Assembly (NCBI RefSeq): GCF_048270095.1
Contig: NZ_JBLWTL010000011.1
Span: 1 to 64,000, forward strand
Direction of reading: 5' to 3'
Origin: Maricaulis sp048270095
Lineage (GTDB): Bacteria > Pseudomonadota > Alphaproteobacteria > Caulobacterales > Maricaulaceae
Length of the DNA: 64,000 nt
Part shown: positions 44,973-54,652 of the stretch, one piece after another
Position numbering within the stretch: position 1 is the stretch's first letter
How the letters are laid out: the number at the start of each line of letters is the position of its first letter
Notes under the pieces: model-generated
Database searches by the model: none
What the model was told of the DNA's origin: nothing
The model's input: only the letters and a program-made list of their open reading frames with translations
Program-made: the position numbers and the translations under genes

Positions 44973-46487
44973 ATGTTTTCCGAGCTCGATGCCTTCCTGT
45001 CGATCCTGACCTTCACACCAGCTATTGGTGCTGTAATCATTGCCGTTTTCCGGTTCGCCTCGCGTCCTGAAGACCAGGGCCTGATCGACAAGAATTCGCG
45101 CGTGGTGGCCCTCGGCGCGACCCTCGTCACCCTGTTGTTTGCCGGCTTGATGCTGCTCGAATTCGATCCGGCTGTTTCCGGCTTCCAATTCGTGCATGAG
45201 GTTGTCTGGCTTGAACAAATTGGCATGGGCTACCGCATGGGCGTCGATGGCATTTCGGTGCTCTTCGTCGTCCTGACGGCCTTCCTGATGCCGATCTGTA
45301 TCCTGGCATCAGGCGCGATCGAAAAGCGCGTCGCCGATTACATGATCGCTTTCCTGCTGCTGGAAACCCTGATCCTGGGCGTCTTCACTGCGCTCGATCT
45401 TGTTGTTTTCTATGTGTTATTCGAAGGCGGCCTGATCCCGATGTTCCTGATCATCGGGGTGTGGGGCGGTCAGAACCGCGTCTATGCCGCGTTCAAATTC
45501 TTCCTCTATACCCTGCTGGGCTCCGTGCTCATGCTGGTGGCGATGATCTATATGTTCCTGCAAGCGGGAACGACCGACATCACCGTCCTGCTCGACACCG
45601 CCTTCACACCGCAGGCCCAGACCTGGCTCTGGCTCGCCTTCTTCGCCTCCTTCGCGGTGAAGATGCCGATGTGGCCGGTTCATACCTGGTTGCCCGATGC
45701 CCACGTCCAGGCACCGACAGCCGGTTCGGTCATCCTGGCCGGTGTGCTCCTGAAAATGGGCGGTTACGGCTTCCTGCGCTTCTCGCTGCCGATGTTCCCG
45801 GATGCCAGCGCCTATTTCGCGCCCATGGTCTTCGTGCTCTCGCTGATCGCCATCATCTATACCTCCCTGGTCGCGTTCCGGCAGACCGACATCAAGAAGC
45901 TGATCGCCTATTCTTCGGTCGCGCATATGGGTTTTGTGACGCTGGGCCTGTTCTCGATGAATATGCTCGGGGTGCAGGGCGCCATCTTCCAGATGATCTC
46001 CCACGGCTTTATCTCCTCGGCGCTCTTCTTGTGCGTCGGTGTGATCTATGACCGCATGCACACGCGCGAAATCGCTTTTTATGGCGGGGTCGTGCACAAG
46101 ATGCCGGTCTATGCGGCGATCTTCGGCCTGTTTGCCATGGCCAATGTCGGGCTGCCGGGCACATCCGGATTCATCGGCGAAATCATGACGATGATCGGTG
46201 GCTACCAGGTCGCCTGGTGGGTCGGTGCCGGCGCAGCTGTCGGGATTATCCTGTCGGCGGTCTATATGCTGACCGTCTATCGCGATGTTGTGTTCGGCGA
46301 GATCACCAATCCAAAGCTCAACACGCTGACCGATCTCAACCGCACGGAATGGATCATCTTCGTGCCGTTGATCATCATGACGCTTTTGCTCGGTGTTTCC
46401 TCCACCCTGGTGACCGATATCACGGCCGCTTCGGTCGAGGCGCTGATCTCCAATTATGATGCGGCACTCGCCGCACCGGCTCAGTAA
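44973..46487 (+). CDS. nuoM: NADH-quinone oxidoreductase subunit M
   Basis: A 504-residue antiporter-like subunit with about 14 helices. It shows FYVLFEGGLIPMFLIIGVWGG with the key glutamate, and VKMPMWPVHTWLPDAHVQAPTAGSV-type channel sequence. One base after nuoL. Confidence 0.96.
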   Translation: MFSELDAFLSILTFTPAIGAVIIAVFRFASRPEDQGLIDKNSRVVALGATLVTLLFAGLMLLEFDPAVSGFQFVHEVVWLEQIGMGYRMGVDGISVLFVVLTAFLMPICILASGAIEKRVADYMIAFLLLETLILGVFTALDLVVFYVLFEGGLIPMFLIIGVWGGQNRVYAAFKFFLYTLLGSVLMLVAMIYMFLQAGTTDITVLLDTAFTPQAQTWLWLAFFASFAVKMPMWPVHTWLPDAHVQAPTAGSVILAGVLLKMGGYGFLRFSLPMFPDASAYFAPMVFVLSLIAIIYTSLVAFRQTDIKKLIAYSSVAHMGFVTLGLFSMNMLGVQGAIFQMISHGFISSALFLCVGVIYDRMHTREIAFYGGVVHKMPVYAAIFGLFAMANVGLPGTSGFIGEIMTMIGGYQVAWWVGAGAAVGIILSAVYMLTVYRDVVFGEITNPKLNTLTDLNRTEWIIFVPLIIMTLLLGVSSTLVTDITAASVEALISNYDAALAAPAQ

Positions 46488-46497
46488 GAGGCCTGAC

Positions 46498-47940
46498 ATG
46501 ACCGCGGATATGCTCTCCCACGACCTGTCGCTCCTGACACCGGAACTGATGCTGGCTGGCGGCGCCATGGCGCTGTTGATGCTCGGGGTTTTCCTCAAAG
46601 GGGCGGGCACACCGCGCCTTGTCCATCTGCTGACAATCGGGCTTCTGGTCGCCGCCGGTTTTGCCGCGCTTTTCCTGACTGGCGATGATGGCCAGGCCTT
46701 TGGCGGCGCCTTCGTGCTCGACTCGCTGGCGAAATATTCCAAGGTCGCGATTACGCTGGCCGCAGCTGTCGCCCTGCTTCTGGCATTGCCCTATCTGGAG
46801 TCAGAGAAGCTCTCCAAGATCGAATTTCCGGTTCTGGTCGCGCTGGCCGTCACCGGCATGGTGATGATGGTTTCGGCCAATGACCTGATCTCGATGTATA
46901 TGGCCGTCGAGCTGCAATCACTGGCGCTCTACGTATTGGCGGCGTTCAATCGCGACAGCCTGCGCGCCTCCGAAGCCGGCCTCAAATATTTCGTCCTCGG
47001 TGCACTGTCCTCCGGCCTGCTGCTGTATGGTGCCTCGCTGGTCTATGGCTTCAGCGGGTCAACCGGTTTCAACGAGATCGCCATCGCCGTCGCCGGTGAG
47101 CCGTCCATCGGCCTGATCTTCGGCCTGGTCTTCGTGATTTGTGGTCTCGCCTTCAAGGTTTCCGCTGCGCCCTTCCACATGTGGACGCCGGACGTTTATG
47201 AGGGCGCTCCCACGCCGGTCACCGCCCTGTTTGCCTCGGCGCCGAAAATGGCGGCCATCGTGCTGCTGGCGCGCGTTCTGCTGGAGCCCTTCGGGGGCAT
47301 GATTGACCAGTGGCGCGATGTCGTCTGGATCATCGCCGTCCTGTCGATGGGGGTCGGTGCCTTTGGCGCGCTGACGCAGCAAAACTTCAAACGCCTGATG
47401 GCCTATTCCTCGATTGGCAATATCGGTTACGCCCTCGTCGCGATCGCCGCTGCCAGCCAGACCGGTATCTGGGCGCTGCTGGTTTTCATGTCGCTCTACA
47501 TGATCTCCGTGGTCGGCACGTTCGGCGCAATGCTGTCGATGCGGACCCGCGAGGGCATGGTCGAGCAGATCTCTGACCTGGCCGGGCTGGCGCAAACCAA
47601 TCCGGGCCTGGGCTGGTCCCTGACCGCGCTGATGTTCTCGATTGGCGGTCTGCCCTTCTTTGTCGGCTTCTTTGGCAAATTCTTCGTCGTCTTCTCGGCC
47701 GTCCAGTCGGACCTTCTCATCCTCGCGGTTCTGGCGGTCCTCTTCAGCGTCGTCAGCGCGGCCTATTATCTGCGCATTATCAAGGTGATGTGGTTTGATG
47801 CGCCGGAAGTGAATTTCGTACAGCCGGCGATGAGCATCTACTGGGTCACCCGCGTGGCGGGTTGGTCGACCTTGCTGCTGCTGCCGGCCCTCGGCTGGAT
47901 GGTCTACCGGGCCTTCAGTGTTGGCCTGGACGTGCTCTAG
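46498..47940 (+). CDS. nuoN: NADH-quinone oxidoreductase subunit N
   Basis: A 480-residue antiporter-like subunit, last of the operon. Motifs: SMYMAVELQSLALYVLAAF, AAPFHMWTPDVYEGAPTPV and LMAYSSIGNIGYALV. The ATG at 46498 follows AAGAGG; an in-frame ATG at 46456 overlaps nuoM and is less likely. birA begins three bases after the stop. Confidence 0.96.
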   Translation: MTADMLSHDLSLLTPELMLAGGAMALLMLGVFLKGAGTPRLVHLLTIGLLVAAGFAALFLTGDDGQAFGGAFVLDSLAKYSKVAITLAAAVALLLALPYLESEKLSKIEFPVLVALAVTGMVMMVSANDLISMYMAVELQSLALYVLAAFNRDSLRASEAGLKYFVLGALSSGLLLYGASLVYGFSGSTGFNEIAIAVAGEPSIGLIFGLVFVICGLAFKVSAAPFHMWTPDVYEGAPTPVTALFASAPKMAAIVLLARVLLEPFGGMIDQWRDVVWIIAVLSMGVGAFGALTQQNFKRLMAYSSIGNIGYALVAIAAASQTGIWALLVFMSLYMISVVGTFGAMLSMRTREGMVEQISDLAGLAQTNPGLGWSLTALMFSIGGLPFFVGFFGKFFVVFSAVQSDLLILAVLAVLFSVVSAAYYLRIIKVMWFDAPEVNFVQPAMSIYWVTRVAGWSTLLLLPALGWMVYRAFSVGLDVL

Positions 47941-47943
47941 ACA

Positions 47944-48687
47944 TTGACCGCACCTGCGCCCCGGATCGAATGGCTCGAACAGACCGGGTCGACCAATGCA
48001 GAGGCTCGCGAGCGCGCCATGGCGGGCGAGCGCGGCCCGGTCTGGATAGCGGCGCAGCGCCAGACAGCCGGCCGTGGCCGGCGCGGCCGCGACTGGCACA
48101 GTCTCGACGGTAATCTGTTCGCCAGCGGCCTCTATGTGTTCGACCGTCCGCCGGGGCAGGCGGCGCAATTATCCTTCATTGCCGCGCTCGCGGTCGCCGC
48201 GGTCTGCGACGCGGCGCTGGGCGATGCCGGACGGACGCGGCTGAAATGGCCCAATGATGTGCTGGTCGATGGCCGCAAGGTCGCCGGCATCCTGCTCGAA
48301 TCCGGCGCGGCGCCCGGCGGCGGGCTGTGGCTTGCCATCGGTGTCGGTATCAATCTCGTCGCGGCACCGGACGACACGGAACGGCCGGCGATCAGCCTGG
48401 GACAGGCCGGAGGCCGGCTGGACCGCGAAGCCGCCCTGGCTGTGCTCGCCGAGGCTTTCGACCGCGAGTTCCAGACGTGGATGCGCGCCGGTTTCGGGGG
48501 CGTGCGCGATCACTGGCTGGCCCGCGCACACGGGCTCGGTGAACGCTGCCTGGTTCGCCTCGCCAATGAGACGCTTGATGGATCTTTCGGCGATCTCGGG
48601 CCGGACGGCGCGCTGCGGCTCGACTTGGCCTCGGGTCAACACAGGTATATCTCCGCAGGCGAAGTGTTTTTCCCGGCGACGGGATAG
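47944..48687 (+). CDS. birA: Biotin-[acetyl-CoA-carboxylase] ligase, monofunctional
   Basis: A 247-residue enzyme that attaches biotin to the carrier protein of acyl-CoA carboxylases. Catalytic motifs: QTGSTNAEA, the biotinyl-AMP loop GRGRRGRDW and KWPNDVLVDGRKVAGILLES. It lacks the N-terminal helix-turn-helix of E. coli BirA, so it should not repress bio genes. TTG at 47944 is the only sensible start: three bases after nuoN, and no in-frame ATG precedes the first conserved motif. Position directly behind nuoN is shared by many alphaproteobacteria. Confidence 0.9.
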   Translation: MTAPAPRIEWLEQTGSTNAEARERAMAGERGPVWIAAQRQTAGRGRRGRDWHSLDGNLFASGLYVFDRPPGQAAQLSFIAALAVAAVCDAALGDAGRTRLKWPNDVLVDGRKVAGILLESGAAPGGGLWLAIGVGINLVAAPDDTERPAISLGQAGGRLDREAALAVLAEAFDREFQTWMRAGFGGVRDHWLARAHGLGERCLVRLANETLDGSFGDLGPDGALRLDLASGQHRYISAGEVFFPATG

Positions 48688-48698
48688 GAGAGCCAGAC

Positions 48699-49475
48699 AT
48701 GCTGCTCGTGATCGATTGCGGTAATACCAATATCCTGTTCGGCATTCATGATGGTGAGGACTGGCGAGCACAATGGCGCGCCGGCACCGAGAGCACCCGC
48801 ACGGCGGATGAGCATGCCGTCTGGCTGTCGCAACTCATGGCGCTGCGCGGCTTCAAATTTTCCGATATCAATGCCTGCGTAATCTCGACCGTGGTGCCGC
48901 AAGCCCTGTTCAATCTGCGCAATCTGGCGCGGCGCTATTGCGAATGCGAGCCGGTTATTGTCGGGGAACCGGGTGTCCGCCTGGATATCGAGGTCCGGCT
49001 CGACCGCCCGCAGGATGCCGGTGCCGACCGCCTGGTGAATGCGCTCGGCGCCCGCGCCCGCTATTCCGGTGCCCTGATCGTGATCGATAGCGGGACCGCG
49101 ACGACCTTCGATGTCATCGCCGCCGATGGCGCTTTTGAGGGCGGCATTATTGCGCCCGGCATCAACCTGTCCATGCAGGCCCTGCACGGTGCGGCGGCCA
49201 AACTGCCGCGTGTGGCGATTGCCAAGCCGGACCGCGTTATGGGCAAGGATACGGTCAGCGCCATGCAGTCTGGCGTGTTCTGGGGCTATATCGATCTCAT
49301 CGACGGGCTTGTCGAACGGCTCAGGTGTGAGTATGGCCAACCCATGACGGTGATCGCAACGGGCGGCGTGGTTTCGCTCTTCGACGGCGCGTCCCGGACG
49401 ATCGAGCATTACGATCCCGATCTCACCATCCGAGGCCTGCTGGAGGTCTGGAAACTCAATGGCGGTGCCAATTGA
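48699..49475 (+). CDS. coaX: Type III pantothenate kinase
   Basis: A 258-residue kinase for the first step of coenzyme A synthesis, ASKHA fold. Motifs: VIDCGNTNILFGI (residues 4-16), GADRLVNALGA and IDSGTATTFDVI. GGAGAG precedes the ATG. Its TGA overlaps the TTG start of the RNase J gene. Confidence 0.93.
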   Translation: MLLVIDCGNTNILFGIHDGEDWRAQWRAGTESTRTADEHAVWLSQLMALRGFKFSDINACVISTVVPQALFNLRNLARRYCECEPVIVGEPGVRLDIEVRLDRPQDAGADRLVNALGARARYSGALIVIDSGTATTFDVIAADGAFEGGIIAPGINLSMQALHGAAAKLPRVAIAKPDRVMGKDTVSAMQSGVFWGYIDLIDGLVERLRCEYGQPMTVIATGGVVSLFDGASRTIEHYDPDLTIRGLLEVWKLNGGAN

Positions 49476-51139
49476 CCGATAGCATGTATTTTCTGCCACT
49501 GGGCGGTTCCAACGAAATTGGCATGAACCTCAATCTCTTCGGCTATGGGCCAGAAGAGAATCGCAAATGGATCATCGTCGATTGCGGTGTGACCTTTGGT
49601 GATCTTTCGACGCCCGGCGTCGATTTGATCATGCCCGATCCGGAATTCATCGCGGAGCGCCGCGGTGATCTCGTCGGTATGGTGCTGACGCACGCCCATG
49701 AAGACCATATGGGCGCTGTGGCGCATCTCTGGCGCAAGCTGCGCTGCCCGATCTGGGCAACACCCTTTACCGCCTGGCTGGTCCGCGACCGGCTGCGCGA
49801 GCATGGTCTGCTCGATGCGGTGACCCTGCATGAGGTCGGGCTCGACAGCCGTTTCAATGTCGGCCCGTTCGATTGCCAGATGATCACATTGACCCATTCC
49901 ATTCCCGAGCCCAATGGCCTGGCGATCCGTACCCCGGCCGGCCTGGTGCTTCACACGGGTGACTGGAAGATTGATCCTGATCCGCTGATCGGCGAAGCCA
50001 CCGATATCAAGGCCATCACCGCGCTGGGTGAAGAAGGCGTGCTCGCAATGATTTGCGACAGCACGAATGTTTTCTCCGAAGGCGAATCCGGCTCGGAAGC
50101 CGATGTCCGCGACGAGCTGATCAAGGTGGTCGGCGAGCACAAGGGCAGGGTGGCGATCGCTGCCTTCGCATCCAATGTCGCGCGTCTGCAATCGGCGATC
50201 GAGGCCGCCGAGGCCAATGGCCGCCGTGTCTGTCTGGTCGGCCGCTCCATGCATCGCATGACCGCAGCGGCGAAGGCGGTGGGCATGCTGTCGCACGTCC
50301 AGGACTTCGTCAGCGAGGAAGAAGCGGTCACCTATCAGAAAAACCGCATCCTCTATCTGTGCACCGGCAGCCAGGGCGAGGAGCGCGCAGCGCTGTCGCG
50401 CATCGCCGCCGGCAATCACCGCAATGTCACCCTGACCAAGGGCGATACCGTGATCTTCTCCAGCCGGGTGATCCCGGGCAATGAAGTCGGGATTTTCGAG
50501 CTGCAGAACCAGCTGGCCGAAAAAGGCGTCGAAATTATCACTGAGCGCGACCGGCCGATCCATGTTTCCGGCCATCCATGCCGGGGCGAGCTGGCGCAAA
50601 TGTATGCCTGGGCCAAGCCGAGCGTGGCCATCCCGGTGCATGGCGAACGTCGCCATTTGCTTGAGCACGCTGCCTATGCGCGCCAGCTGCAAGTGCCGCA
50701 CTCGGTTTCCGTGCGCAATGGCGACATGGTCGAGATCCGCTCCGACGGCACCGCCTCGATCATTGATGAAGCGCCGGCCCGGCGTCTGCATCTCGACGGC
50801 AAATTCCTCACCCCGTCGGATGCGACCTCGATGCGCGAACGCCGCCGCCTGGCGTCAGCCGGCTATATCGTTGTCGCGCTTGCGGTTGATGCCAAGGGGC
50901 GTCTGATCTCGGGTCCGGATATCAAGCAGGCCGGCCTCGCCGAGAGCGCCGATTTCTCGATTGATGATTTCCTCGATGCGCTTGAAACCTCGGCGGAAGC
51001 GTGTTTCGAAAAACTGCATCCGCGCGTCAAGAAGGACGAGGATCAGGTCGAGGAAGAGATCCGCCGCGCGGTCCGCCGCACGGCCTCGGGCATCTGGGGC
51101 AAGAAGCCGATGGTCGATGTCATGGTTTTGGCGGTCTAG
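49472..51139 (+). CDS. rnj: Ribonuclease J
   Basis: A 555-residue metallo-beta-lactamase/beta-CASP nuclease that processes and degrades RNA (5'-3' exo and endo activity). FLPLGGSNEIGMN, the zinc motif H74-A-H76-E-D78-H79 (THAHEDHMG), HTGDWKID and the beta-CASP domain with CTGSQGE and HVSGHPCRGEL are visible. The start is TTG 49472, overlapping the coaX stop with GGCGGTG upstream; ATG 49484 is the alternative. Alphaproteobacteria often carry RNase J together with RNase E. Confidence 0.94.
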   Translation: MTDSMYFLPLGGSNEIGMNLNLFGYGPEENRKWIIVDCGVTFGDLSTPGVDLIMPDPEFIAERRGDLVGMVLTHAHEDHMGAVAHLWRKLRCPIWATPFTAWLVRDRLREHGLLDAVTLHEVGLDSRFNVGPFDCQMITLTHSIPEPNGLAIRTPAGLVLHTGDWKIDPDPLIGEATDIKAITALGEEGVLAMICDSTNVFSEGESGSEADVRDELIKVVGEHKGRVAIAAFASNVARLQSAIEAAEANGRRVCLVGRSMHRMTAAAKAVGMLSHVQDFVSEEEAVTYQKNRILYLCTGSQGEERAALSRIAAGNHRNVTLTKGDTVIFSSRVIPGNEVGIFELQNQLAEKGVEIITERDRPIHVSGHPCRGELAQMYAWAKPSVAIPVHGERRHLLEHAAYARQLQVPHSVSVRNGDMVEIRSDGTASIIDEAPARRLHLDGKFLTPSDATSMRERRRLASAGYIVVALAVDAKGRLISGPDIKQAGLAESADFSIDDFLDALETSAEACFEKLHPRVKKDEDQVEEEIRRAVRRTASGIWGKKPMVDVMVLAV

Positions 51140-51149
51140 GGAGAGCGAA

Positions 51150-51569
51150 ATGAAGGTCGGACGTCTCAATCATGTCGGGGTCGCGGTACCGGATATCGAA
51201 GCCGCCAAGCAGACCTATGCCGATCTCTACGGCGCCACCGAAGCGACCGAGACGCGGGATTTCCCGCATCTCGGTGTTCGCGTTGCTTTCGTGAAGCTGG
51301 CCAATTCCGAGATTGAATTGCTCGAACCGCTGGGCGCGGAGAGCCCGGTGCACAAATTCCTCGAGCGCAATCCCAGGGGCGGCCAGCACCATCTCTGCTT
51401 TGAAGTGGCCGACATCATCGCCGCGCGCGATGATATGCGGGCCAGGGGCGCGACCGTGCTTGGCACCGGCGAGCCCTATGTCGGCGCCCATGGCGTGCCG
51501 GTGATCTTCATCCACCCCAAGGATAGCTGCGGCCTGTTGATCGAGTTGATGCAGGAGCCGGCGCGATGA
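51150..51569 (+). CDS. mce: Methylmalonyl-CoA epimerase
   Basis: A 139-residue glyoxalase/VOC-fold enzyme that interconverts (R)- and (S)-methylmalonyl-CoA in propionate metabolism. Metal ligands lie in RLNHVGVAVPD, GQHHLCFEV and the C-terminal LLIEL. GGGAGAG precedes ATG 51150, ten bases after rnj. The longer open frame back to 50961 is inside rnj and rejected. The stop overlaps the next start by four bases. Confidence 0.92.
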   Translation: MKVGRLNHVGVAVPDIEAAKQTYADLYGATEATETRDFPHLGVRVAFVKLANSEIELLEPLGAESPVHKFLERNPRGGQHHLCFEVADIIAARDDMRARGATVLGTGEPYVGAHGVPVIFIHPKDSCGLLIELMQEPAR

Positions 51570-51907
51570 TGAAATGGCTCGCCCGCGGCGCGGTGGCTCT
51601 GGCCGGCCTGCTATGGCTGTCACGTTTCTTCATCCGCGATGGCGGTGTGGGTATCGTCAATGGCGTTGTGGTCTTCACCCTGATCTGGTGGATCCTGCTT
51701 TTCACCATGCTCCCGATCGGTATCACCAGCCAGCAGGAGGAGGGTGATGTCGTGGCCGGCAGCGAGCCGGGCGCACCCGTCCGCCCCAATCTGGCGAAGA
51801 AGCTGTGGTGGACGACGGCGATCACGTCCGGGCTCTGGATCGTCTATTTCTTCCTGATGCTCAGCGGCGTGCTGGAACAGCTCATCCCGCATGGCGGACG
51901 CTGGTAG
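51566..51907 (+). CDS. DUF1467 family membrane protein
   Basis: A 113-residue protein with two hydrophobic helices (~29-50 and ~85-103) flanking the conserved segment LPIGITSQQEEGDVV...GAPVRPNLAKKLWWTT. DUF1467 is an uncharacterised alphaproteobacterial family that is usually encoded, as here, between mce and proS. ATGATG gives two possible starts, 51566 (overlapping mce) and 51569. Confidence 0.85.
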   Translation: MMKWLARGAVALAGLLWLSRFFIRDGGVGIVNGVVVFTLIWWILLFTMLPIGITSQQEEGDVVAGSEPGAPVRPNLAKKLWWTTAITSGLWIVYFFLMLSGVLEQLIPHGGRW

Positions 51908-52005
51908 CCACAGCTTGGAATGCTGCGGGGGCCGGGGCCGCCGCTTGTAATCCACCGCAGACCCGCTCTAATGATATTCAAGCCCTCCGACACGGATACC
52001 GATTC

Positions 52006-53340
52006 ATGCGCTTGTCCCGATTTTTCCTGCCTGTCCTGAAAGAAACCCCTGCGGACGCCGAGATTATCTCGCATCAGCTGATGCTGCGCGCCGGCATGAT
52101 CCGCCAGCAGAGCGCCGGGATCTACACCTGGTTGCCGCTGGGCTGGAAAGTCCTGCAAAAGATCGAGCAGATCGTGCGCGAGGAACAGAACCGCGCCGGC
52201 GCCGTGGAAATGCTGATGCCGACCCTGCAATCGGCCGATCTGTGGCGCGAAAGCGGACGCTATGATGATTACGGCCAGGAGATGCTGCGCATCACCGACC
52301 GCAAGAAGCGCGACATGCTCTACGGGCCGACCAATGAGGAGATGATTACCGACATCTTCCGCAGTTATTGCCGCTCCTACAAGGACGTGCCCAAACTGCT
52401 CTATCATATCCAGTGGAAATTCCGCGACGAGATCCGGCCGCGTTTCGGTGTCATGCGCGGGCGCGAATTCCTGATGAAGGATACCTATTCCTTCGATACC
52501 GACGAGGCTGCGGCCCGCAAATCCTATAACCGCATGTTCATCGCCTATCTCAACACCTTCACGCGCCTGGGCCTGAAGGCTGTGCCGATGCGTGCCGATA
52601 CCGGCCCGATTGGCGGCGATCTCTCGCATGAATTCATCGTCTTGGCCGAAACCGGCGAGAGCGAGGTTTTCTGCCATGCCGACCTGGTCGAGATGGGCGC
52701 GCCCGGCGCGAGCGTTGATTTTGATGGCGATTTGCAGCCCCTGGTCGATCAGCGCACCGCGCTCTATGCCGCGACCGAGGAAATGCACGACCCCGCCGCC
52801 TTCGCGGAAGTGCCCAAGGACCGGCAATTATCGGCCCGCGGTATCGAGGTCGGCCATATCTTCAATTTCGGCACCAAATATTCCGAGCCGATGAAGGCCA
52901 ATCTGACCCATCCCGATGGTCAGGACCGTCCCGTGCATATGGGCTCTTACGGTGTTGGCGTCTCGCGCCTGTTTGGCGCCATCATTGAAGCGCATCACGA
53001 TGAGAAGGGCTGTATCTGGCCTGACAGCGTGGCGCCGTTTGATGTCGGCATCATCAATATGCGCGCTGGCGACGAGGCCTGCGATACGGCGTCGGACGCG
53101 GCCTATGCCAGCCTGGTCGCTGCCGGTCTCGACCCGCTCTATGACGACACCGACAACCGCGCCGGGGCGAAATTCGCCACCGCCGATCTGATTGGCCTGC
53201 CTTACCAGCTCGTGATCGGGCCGCGCGGCCTGAAAGAGGGCAAGGTCGAGGTCAAGATCCGCCGCAGCGGCGAAACCCATGAATTGGCAATCGAGGATGC
53301 GGTGGCGCGCCTGGCAGCACGAGACTTTGCCCATGGCTGA
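52006..53340 (+). CDS. proS: Prolyl-tRNA synthetase (short, alphaproteobacterial type)
   Basis: A 444-residue class II synthetase that charges tRNA-Pro. MRLSRFFLPVLKE, GPTNEEMITDIF (motif 2 region), FRDEIRPRFGVMRGREFLMKD and YGVGVSRLFGA (motif 3) are visible. It lacks the ~180-residue editing insertion of E. coli ProS, as in other alphaproteobacteria. The ATG at 52006 fits the family N-terminus; the upstream open frame to 51805 overlaps DUF1467. Confidence 0.96.
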   Translation: MRLSRFFLPVLKETPADAEIISHQLMLRAGMIRQQSAGIYTWLPLGWKVLQKIEQIVREEQNRAGAVEMLMPTLQSADLWRESGRYDDYGQEMLRITDRKKRDMLYGPTNEEMITDIFRSYCRSYKDVPKLLYHIQWKFRDEIRPRFGVMRGREFLMKDTYSFDTDEAAARKSYNRMFIAYLNTFTRLGLKAVPMRADTGPIGGDLSHEFIVLAETGESEVFCHADLVEMGAPGASVDFDGDLQPLVDQRTALYAATEEMHDPAAFAEVPKDRQLSARGIEVGHIFNFGTKYSEPMKANLTHPDGQDRPVHMGSYGVGVSRLFGAIIEAHHDEKGCIWPDSVAPFDVGIINMRAGDEACDTASDAAYASLVAAGLDPLYDDTDNRAGAKFATADLIGLPYQLVIGPRGLKEGKVEVKIRRSGETHELAIEDAVARLAARDFAHG

Positions 53341-54652
53341 AGCCCCGCCGATCGATCCGGGCGGCGCGATGCCGTTCAGCCCGTATGAATTCCAGATCGC
53401 GACGCGCTATCTGCGCACCAAGCGCAAGAATGGCGGCGTCGCCCTGATCGCCATGATTTCCTTCGCCGGGATCGCGCTGGCGGTGACCGGGCTGATCGCC
53501 GTGATGTCGATCATGAATGGTTTCCGCAATGAATTGTTCAGCCAGCTGCTGGGATTCCAGCCGCATGTCTTTGTCGATACACGCGAGATCGAGCCCGGCG
53601 GGATCGACGCGCTCGTTGCCGAGATCGAGGCGATGGCCGGCGTCAAGAGCGCCGACCCGGTCGTGCAGGGTCAGGTGATGGCCTCTACCGATCAATACGA
53701 GACTTTCCTGCAAGTGCTCTCGATCAGCCCGGAGGATCTGGCCGCGCTGGATGTGGTGAGCAGCGGCGATGATCCGCGCAGCCATACCGGGATCACGCAT
53801 GGATCGATCGAGGAATTTGGTGCGGGCCGCAATGGTGGCGATGTCATCGTGCTGGGCACCGGGGTCGCGCGGCGGCTGAACGTCAATGTCGGTGATTACG
53901 TCACCTTCCTGACGGCGCGCGGTGCTGCGACCTCCTTCGGCGTCGCACCGCGGCGCAAGGCCTATTATGTGGGGGCATTGCTGGCGGCCGGCGTTTCCAC
54001 GATTGATGACGCGATTGCCTTCATGCCGCTGGAACAGGGCCAGCTCTTCTTCGGGCGCGGTTCCGCTGTCGACATGATCCAGGTCCGGCTCGACGACCCC
54101 GAGCTCGCGGCAAGCTTTGTTGACCCGATCGCGGCGATCATCGGCTCCAATGCGGTCGTCTATGATTACACCCGGCTGGATCCGGCCTTTTACAACGCCC
54201 TGCAATTTGAACGCTCGGCGATGCGCCTGGTGATGACGATTGTCATCGCGATTGCGGCGCTGAATATCATTTCCGGCCTCGTCATGCTGGTGAAGAACAA
54301 GAGCCGCGACATCGCCATCCTGCGCACCATGGGAGCGACCCAGGCCTCGGTCTTGCGGATATTCCTGATCGTTGGCGCCAGTATTGGCATGCTCGGCACG
54401 CTGGCCGGGATTATTCTGGGGATTTTGTTCGTGATCAATGTCGGGCCGATCCAGGATTTCATCACCTGGGTCACCGGCGCCCAGGTCTGGGATCCGAGCG
54501 TGTATTATCTCTACCGCATTCCCGCCGACCTGGACTGGGGCGAGGTTGCCTTCGTCTCCCTCTTCGGTCTCGCGGTCTCCTTGCTGGTGACGCTGCCGCC
54601 GGCCTGGCGCGCGGCCCGGCTCGATCCTGTCGAGGCGCTGCGCTATGAGTGA
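53333..54652 (+). CDS. lolC: Lipoprotein-releasing ABC transporter permease (LolC/E)
   Basis: A 439-residue inner-membrane protein with four helices: one N-terminal (SFAGIALAVTGLIAVMSIMNG), a large periplasmic domain (~65-300) and three C-terminal FtsX-like helices. With LolD it extracts outer-membrane lipoproteins and hands them to LolA. Alphaproteobacteria typically have one permease, so it may act as a homodimer. The start overlaps proS by eight bases; ATG 53369 is a possible alternative. Confidence 0.93.
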   Translation: MAEAPPIDPGGAMPFSPYEFQIATRYLRTKRKNGGVALIAMISFAGIALAVTGLIAVMSIMNGFRNELFSQLLGFQPHVFVDTREIEPGGIDALVAEIEAMAGVKSADPVVQGQVMASTDQYETFLQVLSISPEDLAALDVVSSGDDPRSHTGITHGSIEEFGAGRNGGDVIVLGTGVARRLNVNVGDYVTFLTARGAATSFGVAPRRKAYYVGALLAAGVSTIDDAIAFMPLEQGQLFFGRGSAVDMIQVRLDDPELAASFVDPIAAIIGSNAVVYDYTRLDPAFYNALQFERSAMRLVMTIVIAIAALNIISGLVMLVKNKSRDIAILRTMGATQASVLRIFLIVGASIGMLGTLAGIILGILFVINVGPIQDFITWVTGAQVWDPSVYYLYRIPADLDWGEVAFVSLFGLAVSLLVTLPPAWRAARLDPVEALRYE